A stretch of DNA of 21,031 nt from Treponema sp. (lineage in GTDB: Bacteria > Spirochaetota > Spirochaetia > Treponematales > Treponemataceae): assembly GCA_016290335.1 (NCBI GenBank), contig JAEETM010000056.1:1-21031 (forward strand), given 5' to 3'. The notes beneath the pieces were generated by a model. It was given only the letters and a program-made list of their open reading frames with translations. It was not told the DNA's origin and did not search any database. The position numbers and the translations under genes are program-made. Positions 5,786-13,189 of the stretch are shown here, one piece after another; position 1 is the first letter of the stretch; each line of letters starts with the position of its first letter.

Positions 5786-7993
5786 ATGAAAAAGTTTTTA
5801 GATTTTTTGAAAACCAGACCTCTTGGAGTTGCTTCCGTAATAATTCTGATTATCCTCTATTTTAATATGATTTTTGCAGAGTTCATTGCGCCTTATCCTG
5901 CAACCCTTACTTTTGAAAATAATACTTATCACCCGGCAAATATACAAATCACATCACACGGAATAAAAGTCCGCGAATACAGAGTTGTAAACAGAACCAC
6001 CTGGAAGTACGCGCGTGTAAAAGATGCCGGAACAGTTCATTCGTTAAAGCTTTTTGCAAAAGGTAGCCCCTACAAGCTGTTAGGCATAATTAACTGTAAC
6101 CGCCATCTTTTTGGCACAGATAGCGACTACCCTGTTTACCTTTTTGGTGCTGATCATCTTGGACGCGACCTTTTCAGCCGCATAATTTACGGAAGCCGTA
6201 TTTCGCTCACAATCGGTTTTGTTGCCACCTTTATCTCCATGATTCTTGCAATCTTTTTTGGCGGCATTTCCGGATATTTTGGCGGCGGCGTTGACTGGGC
6301 CATTATGCGCTTTGCCGAGTTTTTTATGCTCGTTCCGGGCTTGTATTTTATTTTATTTTTGCGCTCACTTTTAAACACAAAAATGGACAGCGGAACTGCT
6401 TACATGGTAATCACGCTCATTCTTTCACTTGTAGGTTGGCCTGGTTCCGCACGAACAATCCGCGGGTTAGTCCACGCTATCAAACGCGAAGAGTTTATTA
6501 TGGATGCAGACCTGGAAGGTGTTCCCCCAGTCATTGTAATTTTCCGCCACATAATACCACAAACTGCAAGTCTTTTGATTGTTAGTACCGCCTTAAGTGT
6601 TCCTGGCTTTATTATGAGCGAAACAACTTTGTCTTACCTGGGGCTTGGAATCAGTGACCCAGCTGTTAGTTGGGGCTCACTAATCAACCGTGATATTTCA
6701 ACACTTTCAAATCTGCGCAATTTTCCGTGGCTGCTGTGGCCAGTCATCATGCTGCTTATTGTCACTCTCGCATTCAATTTTTTGGGCGATGTACTGCGCG
6801 ACTTTTACGACCCGTATGGCGCGATTTTTAAGAAGAGAAAGTTACGCAAAAACAGTAACGCAGTTTCGCCCGCTACCCCTTCTAGCAGGGAACACCCCCG
6901 CAACACCCCCGTGGATTTTGTTAACAGCGAACCATCGAAGTTTGATATAACTAACACCATTTCGTCTCCCGACAATTTCCTTCTATCCGTAGAAAACCTT
7001 CATGTCACCTTCCGCATCCTTCGCGGAAAATCTTGGATACCAGTTTACGCTGCGCGCGGTGTAAGCTTCTACATCAAAAAAGGAGAAATCCTCGGACTCG
7101 TTGGTGAATCAGGAAGCGGTAAATCAGTTTCTACAACAGCAATTCCCGGACTCCTTCCAGCTAATGCAACAGCCGAAGGTCACATTTTTTATAACGACAA
7201 TGGCAGCACCGTAGACTTAATGGTGCTTTCACAATCAGAATTACGAAGCTACCGGGGAAACAAAATTGCACTCATTTTCCAGGAGCCAGGCAGAAGCTTT
7301 GATCCTCTGCAGAATATTGGAAAAGTTTTTTGGGAAACCTTCCGCGTAACCGAACCGGAAATTACAAAAGAAGAAGCAGACAAAAAAACAGTTGCACTCT
7401 TAACCGAAGTTGGCTTGCCTGATCCTGAAGGAAGATTGAAGGCTTATCCGCATCAGTTTAGCGGTGGACAGTTACAGCGAATCGGCATTGCACTTGCGCT
7501 TGCTCAGAATTGCCAGTTACTTATAGCTGACGAACCAACAACTGCCTTGGATGTTACCATTCAGGCGCAAATCGTTTCGCTCCTGCTGCGGCTTAAAGAA
7601 GAACGAGGACTTTCCATCATTTTTATTAGCCACAATATAAACCTTGTTGCCCAAATCAGCGACCGCATTGCCGTGATGTATGGAGGTCAGATTATGGAAA
7701 CAGGAGAAGCAGAACAGATTTTAAAAAATCCTCATCATCCCTATACACAGGCTCTTGTTCAGGCAATGCCGGAGTTTGGCAGTCACTATACCAAACAAAA
7801 AATGATTTCCATACCGGGCCGCGTTACCGATCCATCATCACCAGAAAAAGGCTGCCCGTTTGCACCACGCTGCAGCTTTGCAAAATCTGAGTGTAAGAAA
7901 GTTGATTGCGTTTGTTGGAAGATGGAAGACACTTCATCATCAGAAACAAAATCAGATGTGCAAAACACTTCATTCTCGGGGGAAACTTTATGA
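5786..7993 (+). CDS. fused ABC permease and ATPase, DppC/OppC plus DppD/OppD
   Basis: A 735-residue fusion of two transporter parts normally made separately. Residues 1-345 are the second permease: a span at about 13-33, an unusual extracytoplasmic stretch (36-118) before GADHLGRDLFSR, further spans from about 140, and an EAA loop near 232-262. Residues 346-395 form a polar linker. Residues 396-735 are the ATPase: Walker A GESGSGKS (440-447), Q-loop Gln499, signature FSGGQ (558-562), Walker B LLIADE (578-583) and H-loop His616. The C-terminal oligo-HPY region has Cys690, 696, 703, 708 and 710, the cysteine cluster that in some dipeptide transporters binds 4Fe-4S. AAAGGAAAC lies upstream of the ATG. 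The stop overlaps the next start (ATGA). No frameshift is visible, so this looks like a true fusion. Confidence 0.9.
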   Translation: MKKFLDFLKTRPLGVASVIILIILYFNMIFAEFIAPYPATLTFENNTYHPANIQITSHGIKVREYRVVNRTTWKYARVKDAGTVHSLKLFAKGSPYKLLGIINCNRHLFGTDSDYPVYLFGADHLGRDLFSRIIYGSRISLTIGFVATFISMILAIFFGGISGYFGGGVDWAIMRFAEFFMLVPGLYFILFLRSLLNTKMDSGTAYMVITLILSLVGWPGSARTIRGLVHAIKREEFIMDADLEGVPPVIVIFRHIIPQTASLLIVSTALSVPGFIMSETTLSYLGLGISDPAVSWGSLINRDISTLSNLRNFPWLLWPVIMLLIVTLAFNFLGDVLRDFYDPYGAIFKKRKLRKNSNAVSPATPSSREHPRNTPVDFVNSEPSKFDITNTISSPDNFLLSVENLHVTFRILRGKSWIPVYAARGVSFYIKKGEILGLVGESGSGKSVSTTAIPGLLPANATAEGHIFYNDNGSTVDLMVLSQSELRSYRGNKIALIFQEPGRSFDPLQNIGKVFWETFRVTEPEITKEEADKKTVALLTEVGLPDPEGRLKAYPHQFSGGQLQRIGIALALAQNCQLLIADEPTTALDVTIQAQIVSLLLRLKEERGLSIIFISHNINLVAQISDRIAVMYGGQIMETGEAEQILKNPHHPYTQALVQAMPEFGSHYTKQKMISIPGRVTDPSSPEKGCPFAPRCSFAKSECKKVDCVCWKMEDTSSSETKSDVQNTSFSGETL
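6856..6883 (+). repeat. copy A of a repeat shared with the xylB downstream region
   Basis: Within the codons for the linker of the permease-ATPase fusion. It shares an exact 14-bp block, CCGCTACCCCTTCT (6870-6883), with 12626-12639, and both blocks are preceded by TAACG, two differing bases and GTTT. The local sequence can fold as CCCGCTA against TAGC-A-GGG. Confidence 0.7.
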
Positions 7994-8970
7994 GCGAAAA
8001 TAACAACATCAACAGCAACATCATCGAAGTAAAAAATCTTTCAAAACAATTTAACCTCGAGGCAGGATTTTTTGCAAAAAATAAAAATAAAGTTTACGCG
8101 GTAAATGATGTTTCCTTTGCAATAAAAAAAGGCGGCACTTACGGAATCGTCGGTGAATCGGGCTGCGGTAAAACAACAACTGCACGGCTTATCATTCAGA
8201 TGTACAAACAGACATTGGGCAACATCATCTACACCGACACCAACGGCACGCAACACAACGTAGAAGCTTTTACAAAAAAAGAACTCCGTGCTTACCGCGA
8301 AAAAATCAAATACATTTTTCAGGACCCGGCCCGCTCGCTCAATCCTCGAATGACAGTCTTTGATGTTATTACTGCCGGCCTGCGCCACTCCTCTTTGTGG
8401 CAGGGCAAAAAAAATGCGTGGGAAGCTGCCGAAAAAATCATCACCGAAGTTGGCCTTTCTCCAGAAGATTTAAACCGTCGCCCCGCAGAGTTTTCCGGCG
8501 GACAAAGACAGCGCATCTCAATCGCCCGTGGCCTGATTATGAATCCTGAGCTTTTAATTTGCGATGAAGTTGTTTCCGCTCTGGACGTGAGCATTCAGGG
8601 CCAGATCATCAACCTGCTGCAGGACCTCAAACAGAAGCACAACCTCAGCTACATTTTCATCACCCACGATTTACGCGTTGCCTGCTATTTCTGCGACACC
8701 ATCGGCGTTATGTACCGCGGGGTTCTAGTCGAAGAAGCCCCTGCCGAAAATCTTTACACCCAGGCCCTGCATCCCTACACACAAATCCTCTTCTCCAGTG
8801 CCCAAGGTGAGTTAACCTCCTCTAACACAGAAGTTAAGACCACCTTACAAGAAGAGCACTGCTGCCCTTTTGCCTACAGGTGCCCAAAAGCCACCGAAAG
8901 GTGCCTGAAGGAGTTGCCTGAGTTCCGCGAGATTAATCCCGGACATAAGGTGAGATGTTTTTGTTTGTGA
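7990..8970 (+). CDS. ABC transporter ATP-binding protein, DppF/OppF family
   Basis: A 326-residue ATPase that pairs with the ATPase half of the preceding fusion to power import. Walker A GESGCGKT (55-62), Q-loop Gln111, signature FSGGQ (168-172), Walker B LLICDE (188-193), H-loop His226. The C-terminal region has a cysteine set (Cys291, 292, 298, 305, 323, 325) like the Fe-S motif of dipeptide-transporter ATPases. The start at 7990 is chosen because a GGGGGAAA ribosome binding site precedes it and its ATG overlaps the previous stop in ATGA, which implies translational coupling; an in-frame ATG at 7906 lies inside the previous gene. It ends the operon; no clear terminator hairpin follows. Confidence 0.93.
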   Translation: MSENNNINSNIIEVKNLSKQFNLEAGFFAKNKNKVYAVNDVSFAIKKGGTYGIVGESGCGKTTTARLIIQMYKQTLGNIIYTDTNGTQHNVEAFTKKELRAYREKIKYIFQDPARSLNPRMTVFDVITAGLRHSSLWQGKKNAWEAAEKIITEVGLSPEDLNRRPAEFSGGQRQRISIARGLIMNPELLICDEVVSALDVSIQGQIINLLQDLKQKHNLSYIFITHDLRVACYFCDTIGVMYRGVLVEEAPAENLYTQALHPYTQILFSSAQGELTSSNTEVKTTLQEEHCCPFAYRCPKATERCLKELPEFREINPGHKVRCFCL

Positions 8971-8999
8971 TTTTACTATAGTTTCTTATCACTGCATCG

Positions 9000-9029
9000 T
9001 TTACAAAAAATGTTTTTGTTTGATATACT
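9000..9029 (+). promoter_or_regulatory. promoter of the TIR-RipA gene
   Basis: TTTACA (9000-9005), an 18-nt spacer and TATACT (9024-9029). It lies between the transporter operon and the TIR-like gene, so the latter probably has its own transcript. Confidence 0.55.
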
Positions 9030-9057
9030 ATTTTAATATTCTATGATGAGGTTTTTT

Positions 9058-10002
9058 ATGGTTAATGTTTTTATTATTCATTCTGGAAACGATTATAAGT
9101 TTGTGAAAGAAGAAATAGAACCTTTTATTTGTGGACAAATAAAAACTATTGATAATTCAAGCAACAATAAATGTAATGCAAATATACTAACACTATCCTC
9201 TGGAAAACGAAAAAATTGGAAACCAGATGCCTCTAAAAAAATAAAAAAGGCTCAGATTATTATTGTAATTATTGGGTCAGATTCGAATAAAAAAGCAAAA
9301 AATCAAACAATGGGTTGGGAAGTTCGTAAAGCTCTGAAATATAATAAACAAATATATATTTATAATAGACAAGATTACGATATACCTAATTATTTATACT
9401 GTATTGATACTTTTACTAAACAAACAAGACTTATATCGGAACCAACAAATCTTCAAAAAATAAAAGAACGCATCGATAATTTTGCAAATGGGTATTACAA
9501 TATCTTTTCAAATCAATATAATTCATTGGATACAACACAGAAACAAGCTTATGACAAAGTATTGATGGAACAATATAAAATGTTTCAAAAAACATCCGAG
9601 GATTTAGTTGCACGTAGACAATCTGTCAACTCTTTCTACATATCTTTGAATACTGCACTCGTTACTTTTATTGGAGTTGTTTTAGGACTATTAGAATCCC
9701 CGCTTAATACTATTGTTATGATAGCTATGTGTTCTGCGGGAATAATTTTAGATATTTCCTGGATAAAAATTCTTGATGCATACGGTACTCTAAATAGTGC
9801 TAAGATGAAAGTAATCAGCTTATTAGAAGAACAACTTCCCATTGCATTGTATGATTCTGAATGGAAAATTATGAGTGATACATTAAATAATAAAAAATAT
9901 GTTTCTTTTACTAATAGTGAGAAAAAAATCCCAAAAATATTTGGTGTTATATATAGTATAGTATTAATTGTTTGTACGTGTTATTTAAATATTCATAAAT
10001 AA
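9058..10002 (+). CDS. TIR-like (ThsB-type) domain fused to a RipA-like membrane domain; candidate defence effector
   Basis: A 314-residue protein. Residues 1-105 look like a ThsB/DUF1863 TIR-like fold: VNVFIIHSGND as first strand and loop, a strand IIIVIIGS (67-74), then GWEVRKAL with Glu88 at the position where TIR enzymes carry the catalytic Glu. Residues 165-314 resemble the RipA family of octameric membrane proteins: ARRQSVNSFYISLNTAL, two spans near 193-213 and 216-236, LNSAKMKVISLLEEQLP, YDSEWK, and a last span near 294-312. The start at 9058 is preferred over 9043 because GAGG lies 6 nt upstream and the TIR strand begins at once. One 60-base line (9301-9360) is 27% GC against 48% in the preceding operon (8641-8700), suggesting transfer. 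NAD hydrolysis or signalling coupled to membrane disruption is inference. Confidence 0.75.
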   Translation: MVNVFIIHSGNDYKFVKEEIEPFICGQIKTIDNSSNNKCNANILTLSSGKRKNWKPDASKKIKKAQIIIVIIGSDSNKKAKNQTMGWEVRKALKYNKQIYIYNRQDYDIPNYLYCIDTFTKQTRLISEPTNLQKIKERIDNFANGYYNIFSNQYNSLDTTQKQAYDKVLMEQYKMFQKTSEDLVARRQSVNSFYISLNTALVTFIGVVLGLLESPLNTIVMIAMCSAGIILDISWIKILDAYGTLNSAKMKVISLLEEQLPIALYDSEWKIMSDTLNNKKYVSFTNSEKKIPKIFGVIYSIVLIVCTCYLNIHK

Positions 10003-10044
10003 TTAATACATTGATTTATTAAATACAGTGCTAATTCAATAGTT

Positions 10045-10061
10045 TATAAAAACTTACACTT
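10045..10061 (+). repeat. 17-bp word shared with the 14882-15104 element
   Basis: TATAAAAACTTACACTT is identical to 15018-15034, inside the third hairpin of the structured element. It may be a relic of a second copy, but the homology does not visibly extend. Confidence 0.4.
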
Positions 10062-10091
10062 ATCAAAACAAAACCTCTCATAGCCATAACC

Positions 10092-10120
10092 TTGACACCT
10101 AGCCATACGCGTTGTACAAT
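10092..10120 (+). promoter_or_regulatory. sigma70 promoter and likely operator of the Phd-PIN operon
   Basis: A consensus TTGACA (10092-10097), a 17-nt spacer and TACAAT (10115-10120). TTGTACAA (10112-10119) overlaps the -10 and contains TGTACA, the core reported for YefM antitoxin operators; a second TGTACA lies at the start codon (10175-10180). A direct repeat TAGCCATA at 10081 and 10100 flanks the -35. Confidence 0.8.
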
Positions 10121-10173
10121 AAAATCATAAACACTGCGACACTACTCGCAATCCCACAAACTCAGGAGGCTAT

Positions 10174-10458
10174 ATGTACAATCCAATTCCGGTTTTTGAG
10201 GCAAAAAATAAATTGCCGTATTTTCTTCATCTGGCAGAAACAGACGGGCCTATTCCAATTATGAGGCATAACAATGTGGTTGCTTACATCATCTCTAAAA
10301 ACGATTATGAGCAGATACGAAACGAAAATAAACCGCAGAAAAGTCTTGTGCAAAAATTGCAGGACAATCGCAAAAAGTACGGTTTGGAAAAAGATGATTT
10401 TGATTATCCGGCATATTTTGAAAGCCTTAGAGCTTCGGCTAATGTGGAGGCAAAATAA
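10174..10458 (+). CDS. type II antitoxin, Phd/YefM family
   Basis: A 94-residue DNA-binding antitoxin. The N-terminal 60 residues follow the Phd/YefM pattern: a short strand, a helix, then GPIPIMRHNNVVAYIISKNDYE, which matches the conserved block ending in strand and helix of that fold. The polar C-terminal third (from about residue 60) would wrap the toxin. A strong AGGAGG lies 4 nt before the ATG. The stop overlaps the toxin start by one base (TAATG). Such antitoxins usually repress their own promoter, and the TGTACA sites noted upstream fit this. Confidence 0.85.
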   Translation: MYNPIPVFEAKNKLPYFLHLAETDGPIPIMRHNNVVAYIISKNDYEQIRNENKPQKSLVQKLQDNRKKYGLEKDDFDYPAYFESLRASANVEAK

Positions 10459-10889
10459 TGAAACCGTTTTATCTTCTTGATGCAAATATTATTGCAGAAT
10501 TAATCCGCACAAATCCAAATCAGAGTGTTGTTGAGCATGTAGAAAAATACGAATCCTTATGCGCTATCTCGGCAACCGCCTGGAACGAACTTTTGTTTGG
10601 TGTTCAACGAATGGCAGACGAAGCAAAAAAAGCTTTACTCTTGGAAGATTTGATTGACGACATCCAGGCAAATTATCCCATTATTAGTTACGACAAACAC
10701 GCCGCCTGGATTCAGGCCGACATCTGTGCCCGCCTCGCCGAAGCTTCGCAGCCAATCGACTATCAGGATACCCAAATTGCTTCAATCGCCATCGCTAACA
10801 ACATGATTCTGGTAACCCGAAACACCAGCCGTTTTGAAGCAATCCAGAAAGTTGCCCAGCTCACGGTAGAAAACTGGTTCGAAGAATAA
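10458..10889 (+). CDS. PIN-domain ribonuclease toxin, VapC-like
   Basis: A 143-residue PIN-fold toxin expected to cut RNA in a Mg-dependent way when free of its antitoxin. Acidic positions are Asp8 (LLDAN), Glu44 (WNELLFG) and Asp101/Asp104 (IDYQDTQIA). The last motif reads TRNTSRF (120-126), where some VapC proteins carry a fourth acidic residue and this one does not; that position varies within the family. It is translationally coupled to the antitoxin (one-base overlap). Both the small size and order, antitoxin then toxin, are typical. The exact RNA target cannot be predicted. Confidence 0.9.
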   Translation: MKPFYLLDANIIAELIRTNPNQSVVEHVEKYESLCAISATAWNELLFGVQRMADEAKKALLLEDLIDDIQANYPIISYDKHAAWIQADICARLAEASQPIDYQDTQIASIAIANNMILVTRNTSRFEAIQKVAQLTVENWFEE

Positions 10890-10928
10890 AGTGGATTTTA
10901 CACAAGTTTGCAAGGAAGAAATTACAAG

Positions 10929-10950
10929 AAAATTATCAAACTATAATTTT
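10929..10950. promoter_or_regulatory. AT-only inverted repeat upstream of the xylB promoter
   Basis: AAAATTAT (10929-10936) and ATAATTTT (10943-10950) form an 8-bp inverted repeat with a 6-nt gap, 21 bp upstream of the -35. It could be an operator for a xylose regulator, but AT-only palindromes also arise by chance. Confidence 0.25.
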
Positions 10951-10971
10951 ACCGATTTCCACTTATCCCCC

Positions 10972-10999
10972 TTGACTATTACTTGTGTTAAGATAGAAT
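10972..10999 (+). promoter_or_regulatory. promoter of the xylulokinase gene
   Basis: TTGACT (10972-10977), a 16-nt spacer and TAGAAT (10994-10999). The gene follows after about 42 nt of leader that carries GGAGG. Confidence 0.65.
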
Positions 11000-11048
11000 T
11001 TAATTGAAACAAAAAACAAAACAACCATTGTAAAATTGGAGGAACATT

Positions 11049-12533
11049 ATGAAAACTGTTGCAGGTATTGACCTTGGAACACAAAGTATGAAAGTAGTCA
11101 TCTATGATTACGAGAAAAAAGAAATTATCGAAAAAGCAAGCTGCCCTATGGATTTAATTTCGGAAGCTGACGGAACCCGTGAGCAGAAAACCGAATGGTT
11201 CGACAAGGGACTTGAAGTTTGCTTTGGAAAATTGAGCGCAGAAAACAAAAAGACAATTGAAGCTATTGGTGTTTCTGGTCAGCAGCACGGTTTTGTTCCT
11301 CTTGATAAAGATGGAAAAGCTCTTTACAACATCAAACTCTGGTGCGATACAAGCACAGTTGCAGAATGTGACCAGATTACAAAGGCTGCCGGTGGAGATA
11401 AAGCAGTTATCGATGCACTCGGAAACCTCATGCTCACCGGTTTCACAGCTCCAAAAATCCTTTGGCTTAAAAATCACAAAGCAGACGCTTTTGCTGCTCT
11501 TAAATACATCATGCTCCCACACGACTATTTGAACTGGAAGCTCACCGGCGACTACGTTATGGAATATGGTGACGCTTCAGGAACCGCACTTTTCGATTCA
11601 AAGAACCGCTGCTGGTCAAAAAAGATTTGCGACATTATAGATGCAGGCTTACTCGCCAAGCTTCCAAAGCTGATTGAACCTAGTAGCCCAGCTGGAAAAG
11701 TTAGTGCAGAGGCTGCAGCCGCTTATGGTATTCCTGCCGGCATTCCTGTTTCTGCAGGTGGTGGCGATAACATGATGGGTGCAGTTGGAACAGGTACAGT
11801 TGCAGACGGCTTCCTTACAATGTCTATGGGAACTTCCGGTACACTTTATGGTTACAGCGACAAACCAATCGCCGACCCTGCCAACGGACTTTCAGGCTTC
11901 TGCTCAAGCACCGGCGGATGGCTCCCACTCCTTTGTACAATGAACTGTACAGTTGCCACAGAGTTTGTTCGCGGACTTTTCGAGCTCGACGTTAAAGCCC
12001 TTGATGGCGAAGCTGCAAAAGCTCCTTGTGGAAGTGAAGGCGTACTCGTAATTCCATTCTTCAACGGTGAGCGCACACCAAACCTTCCAAATGGTCGCGC
12101 AAGTATCACAGGACTCACAAGCGCCAACACAAACCGTGCAAACATCGCTCGTGCCAGCCTCGAATCAGCCGTTTTCGCAATGCGTGGTGGTTTGGATGCC
12201 TTCCGCAAGCTCGGTTTCCAGCCAAAAGAAATCCGCCTGATTGGTGGTGGTTCAAAATCTCCACTCTGGCGCCAGATTGCTGCCGATGTTATGAACCTTC
12301 CAATCCGCGTTCCAGCCCTTGACGAAGCCGCCGCCCTTGGTGGTGCAGTTCAGGCTCTTTGGTGCCTCAAGAACCAGACAGGCAAATGCGACATCGCCGC
12401 TCTTTGTGCCGAACACATCACTTTGGACAATTCCAAGAGTGCCGACCCAATCCCAGCCAACGTTGCCGCCTACGACAAAGCCTACGCCGAGTACACTAAA
12501 GTTGTAGAAACACTTTCACCGTTGTATAAGTAG
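11049..12533 (+). CDS. xylB: xylulokinase
   Basis: A 494-residue FGGY-family sugar kinase that phosphorylates D-xylulose to xylulose 5-phosphate for the pentose phosphate pathway. The N-terminal phosphate-binding motif GIDLGTQSMK begins at residue 6. SGQQHGFVPLD is the xylulokinase-type substrate loop; LWCDTS and HDYLNWKLTGDY follow. GGGDNMMGAVGTG is the hinge and adenosine region, and the C-terminal FGGY signature region includes LIGGGSKSPLWRQIAADVM and EAAALGGAVQALW. Length is normal for XylB. GGAGG lies 6 nt before the ATG. It is a single-gene unit here: no xylose isomerase or xylose transporter gene lies within the window. It stands between toxin-antitoxin genes and repeats. Confidence 0.95.
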   Translation: MKTVAGIDLGTQSMKVVIYDYEKKEIIEKASCPMDLISEADGTREQKTEWFDKGLEVCFGKLSAENKKTIEAIGVSGQQHGFVPLDKDGKALYNIKLWCDTSTVAECDQITKAAGGDKAVIDALGNLMLTGFTAPKILWLKNHKADAFAALKYIMLPHDYLNWKLTGDYVMEYGDASGTALFDSKNRCWSKKICDIIDAGLLAKLPKLIEPSSPAGKVSAEAAAAYGIPAGIPVSAGGGDNMMGAVGTGTVADGFLTMSMGTSGTLYGYSDKPIADPANGLSGFCSSTGGWLPLLCTMNCTVATEFVRGLFELDVKALDGEAAKAPCGSEGVLVIPFFNGERTPNLPNGRASITGLTSANTNRANIARASLESAVFAMRGGLDAFRKLGFQPKEIRLIGGGSKSPLWRQIAADVMNLPIRVPALDEAAALGGAVQALWCLKNQTGKCDIAALCAEHITLDNSKSADPIPANVAAYDKAYAEYTKVVETLSPLYK

Positions 12534-12581
12534 TAGGGGATAGTATAAATATAGGGGATAGGGAATAGTAAAGAGAGGGAG

Positions 12582-12652
12582 GAGGGGAAAGCCTTCCCCT
12601 CGCTCCAACCGCCTAACGGCGTTTTCCGCTACCCCTTCTCCTAAGGGGTAGC
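12582..12652 (+). terminator. three hairpins after xylB, including repeat copy B
   Basis: Hairpin 1: an 8-bp stem 12582-12589 with 12594-12601. Hairpin 2: CGCC (12610-12613) with GGCG (12618-12621), followed by TTTT, like a short terminator. Hairpin 3: GCTACCCCTT (12628-12637) with AAGGGGTAGC (12643-12652), a 10-bp stem. 12614-12639 is copy B of the repeat also found in the fusion-gene linker. The rest of 12534-12764 is gene-free, with GGGGATAG-type runs upstream. Confidence 0.6.
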
Positions 12653-12730
12653 CAATTCTGTTTTCCGACCCCTTAAAATCCCCGCACTTAAATCTTCTTT
12701 AACACTCAAGATGAGCTCCTTTGTTTGTGA

Positions 12731-12758
12731 TTGCAAACTAATTGAAATATGATAAAAT
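12731..12758 (+). promoter_or_regulatory. promoter of the DUF3791 remnant, apparently leaderless
   Basis: TTGCAA (12731-12736), a 16-nt spacer and TAAAAT (12753-12758). The -10 ends 6 nt before the ATG at 12765, and no ribosome binding site is seen. Confidence 0.4.
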
Positions 12759-12764
12759 AGTCTT

Positions 12765-12990
12765 ATGTCAAAAGAAGAATCTGATGAGCTTTATTTTGTA
12801 GTTTTTCTCATCAATCATCTCGCAGATAAACTGGATGAATCCGTTTCTTCTATATTATAAAAAACTAAAAAGCGTCAATGCCATCTCCGATTACATCATA
12901 CCATGTTACGATGTCCTCCACACCCAAGGCACAGAATATCTTATGGAAGATTTACAAGAATATGCAAAGCTGCGGGGTGTAACGCTATGA
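12765..12990 (+). pseudogene. DUF3791-family gene, frameshifted
   Basis: The reading frame from 12765 gives MSKEESDELYFVVFLINHL and continues to a TAA at 12858. The family's second half then continues in another frame: YYKKLKSVNAISDYIIPCY, VLHTQGTEYLMEDL and so on, up to TGA at 12988. A net +1 shift near 12850-12865, in a stretch of T and A, therefore splits one roughly 75-residue protein. Together the two halves match the DUF3791 pattern. The stop overlaps the start of the next open frame in ATGA, as in an intact DUF3791-DUF3990 pair. The function of the family is unknown to me; it commonly sits beside DUF3990. Confidence 0.7.
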
Positions 12991-13121
12991 TGGTGTATCA
13001 TGGGTCAACTCAAGAAGCAATAGACACTTATTACAACAGCAAACTTTGCGAATACATTCATCAGGGAAAATACGACATCCAGTATCTGGATTACAAATTA
13101 CTGGTGGAAGAGTATTTGTAG
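12987..13121 (+). pseudogene. remnant of a DUF3990-type gene
   Basis: A 44-residue open frame. Its first residues, MMVYHGST, match the opening of DUF3990 proteins, which are several times longer. The rest (AIDTYYNSKLCEYIHQGKYD and a tail ending KLLVEEYL) looks like the end of a protein of this gene cluster rather than the residues that should follow. An internal deletion that joined a start to an end is the simplest reading. It directly follows the frameshifted DUF3791 gene, so the whole module appears dead. Confidence 0.55.
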
Positions 13122-13129
13122 AGTCTGAA

Positions 13130-13181
13130 TCAAGATTCCAACTTGGAATCTTGAATAACTCTCTAGATTCAAGAATGAATC
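13130..13181. repeat. two hairpins between convergent genes
   Basis: TCAAGATTCCA (13130-13140) and TGGAATCTTGA (13144-13154) form a perfect 11-bp stem with a 3-nt loop. GATTCA (13166-13171) and TGAATC (13176-13181) form a second 6-bp stem. Both share the AAGATTC/GATTCAAG word. They could end transcription of the minus-strand esterase; no strong T-run follows. Confidence 0.6.
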
Positions 13182-13189
13182 CTATCCTT

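Noticed and set aside
6841..6960. Frameshift joining two separate transporter genes
   Set aside because: The frame is continuous, the linker is polar and compositionally plausible, and no start codon with a ribosome binding site is seen near the ATPase half.
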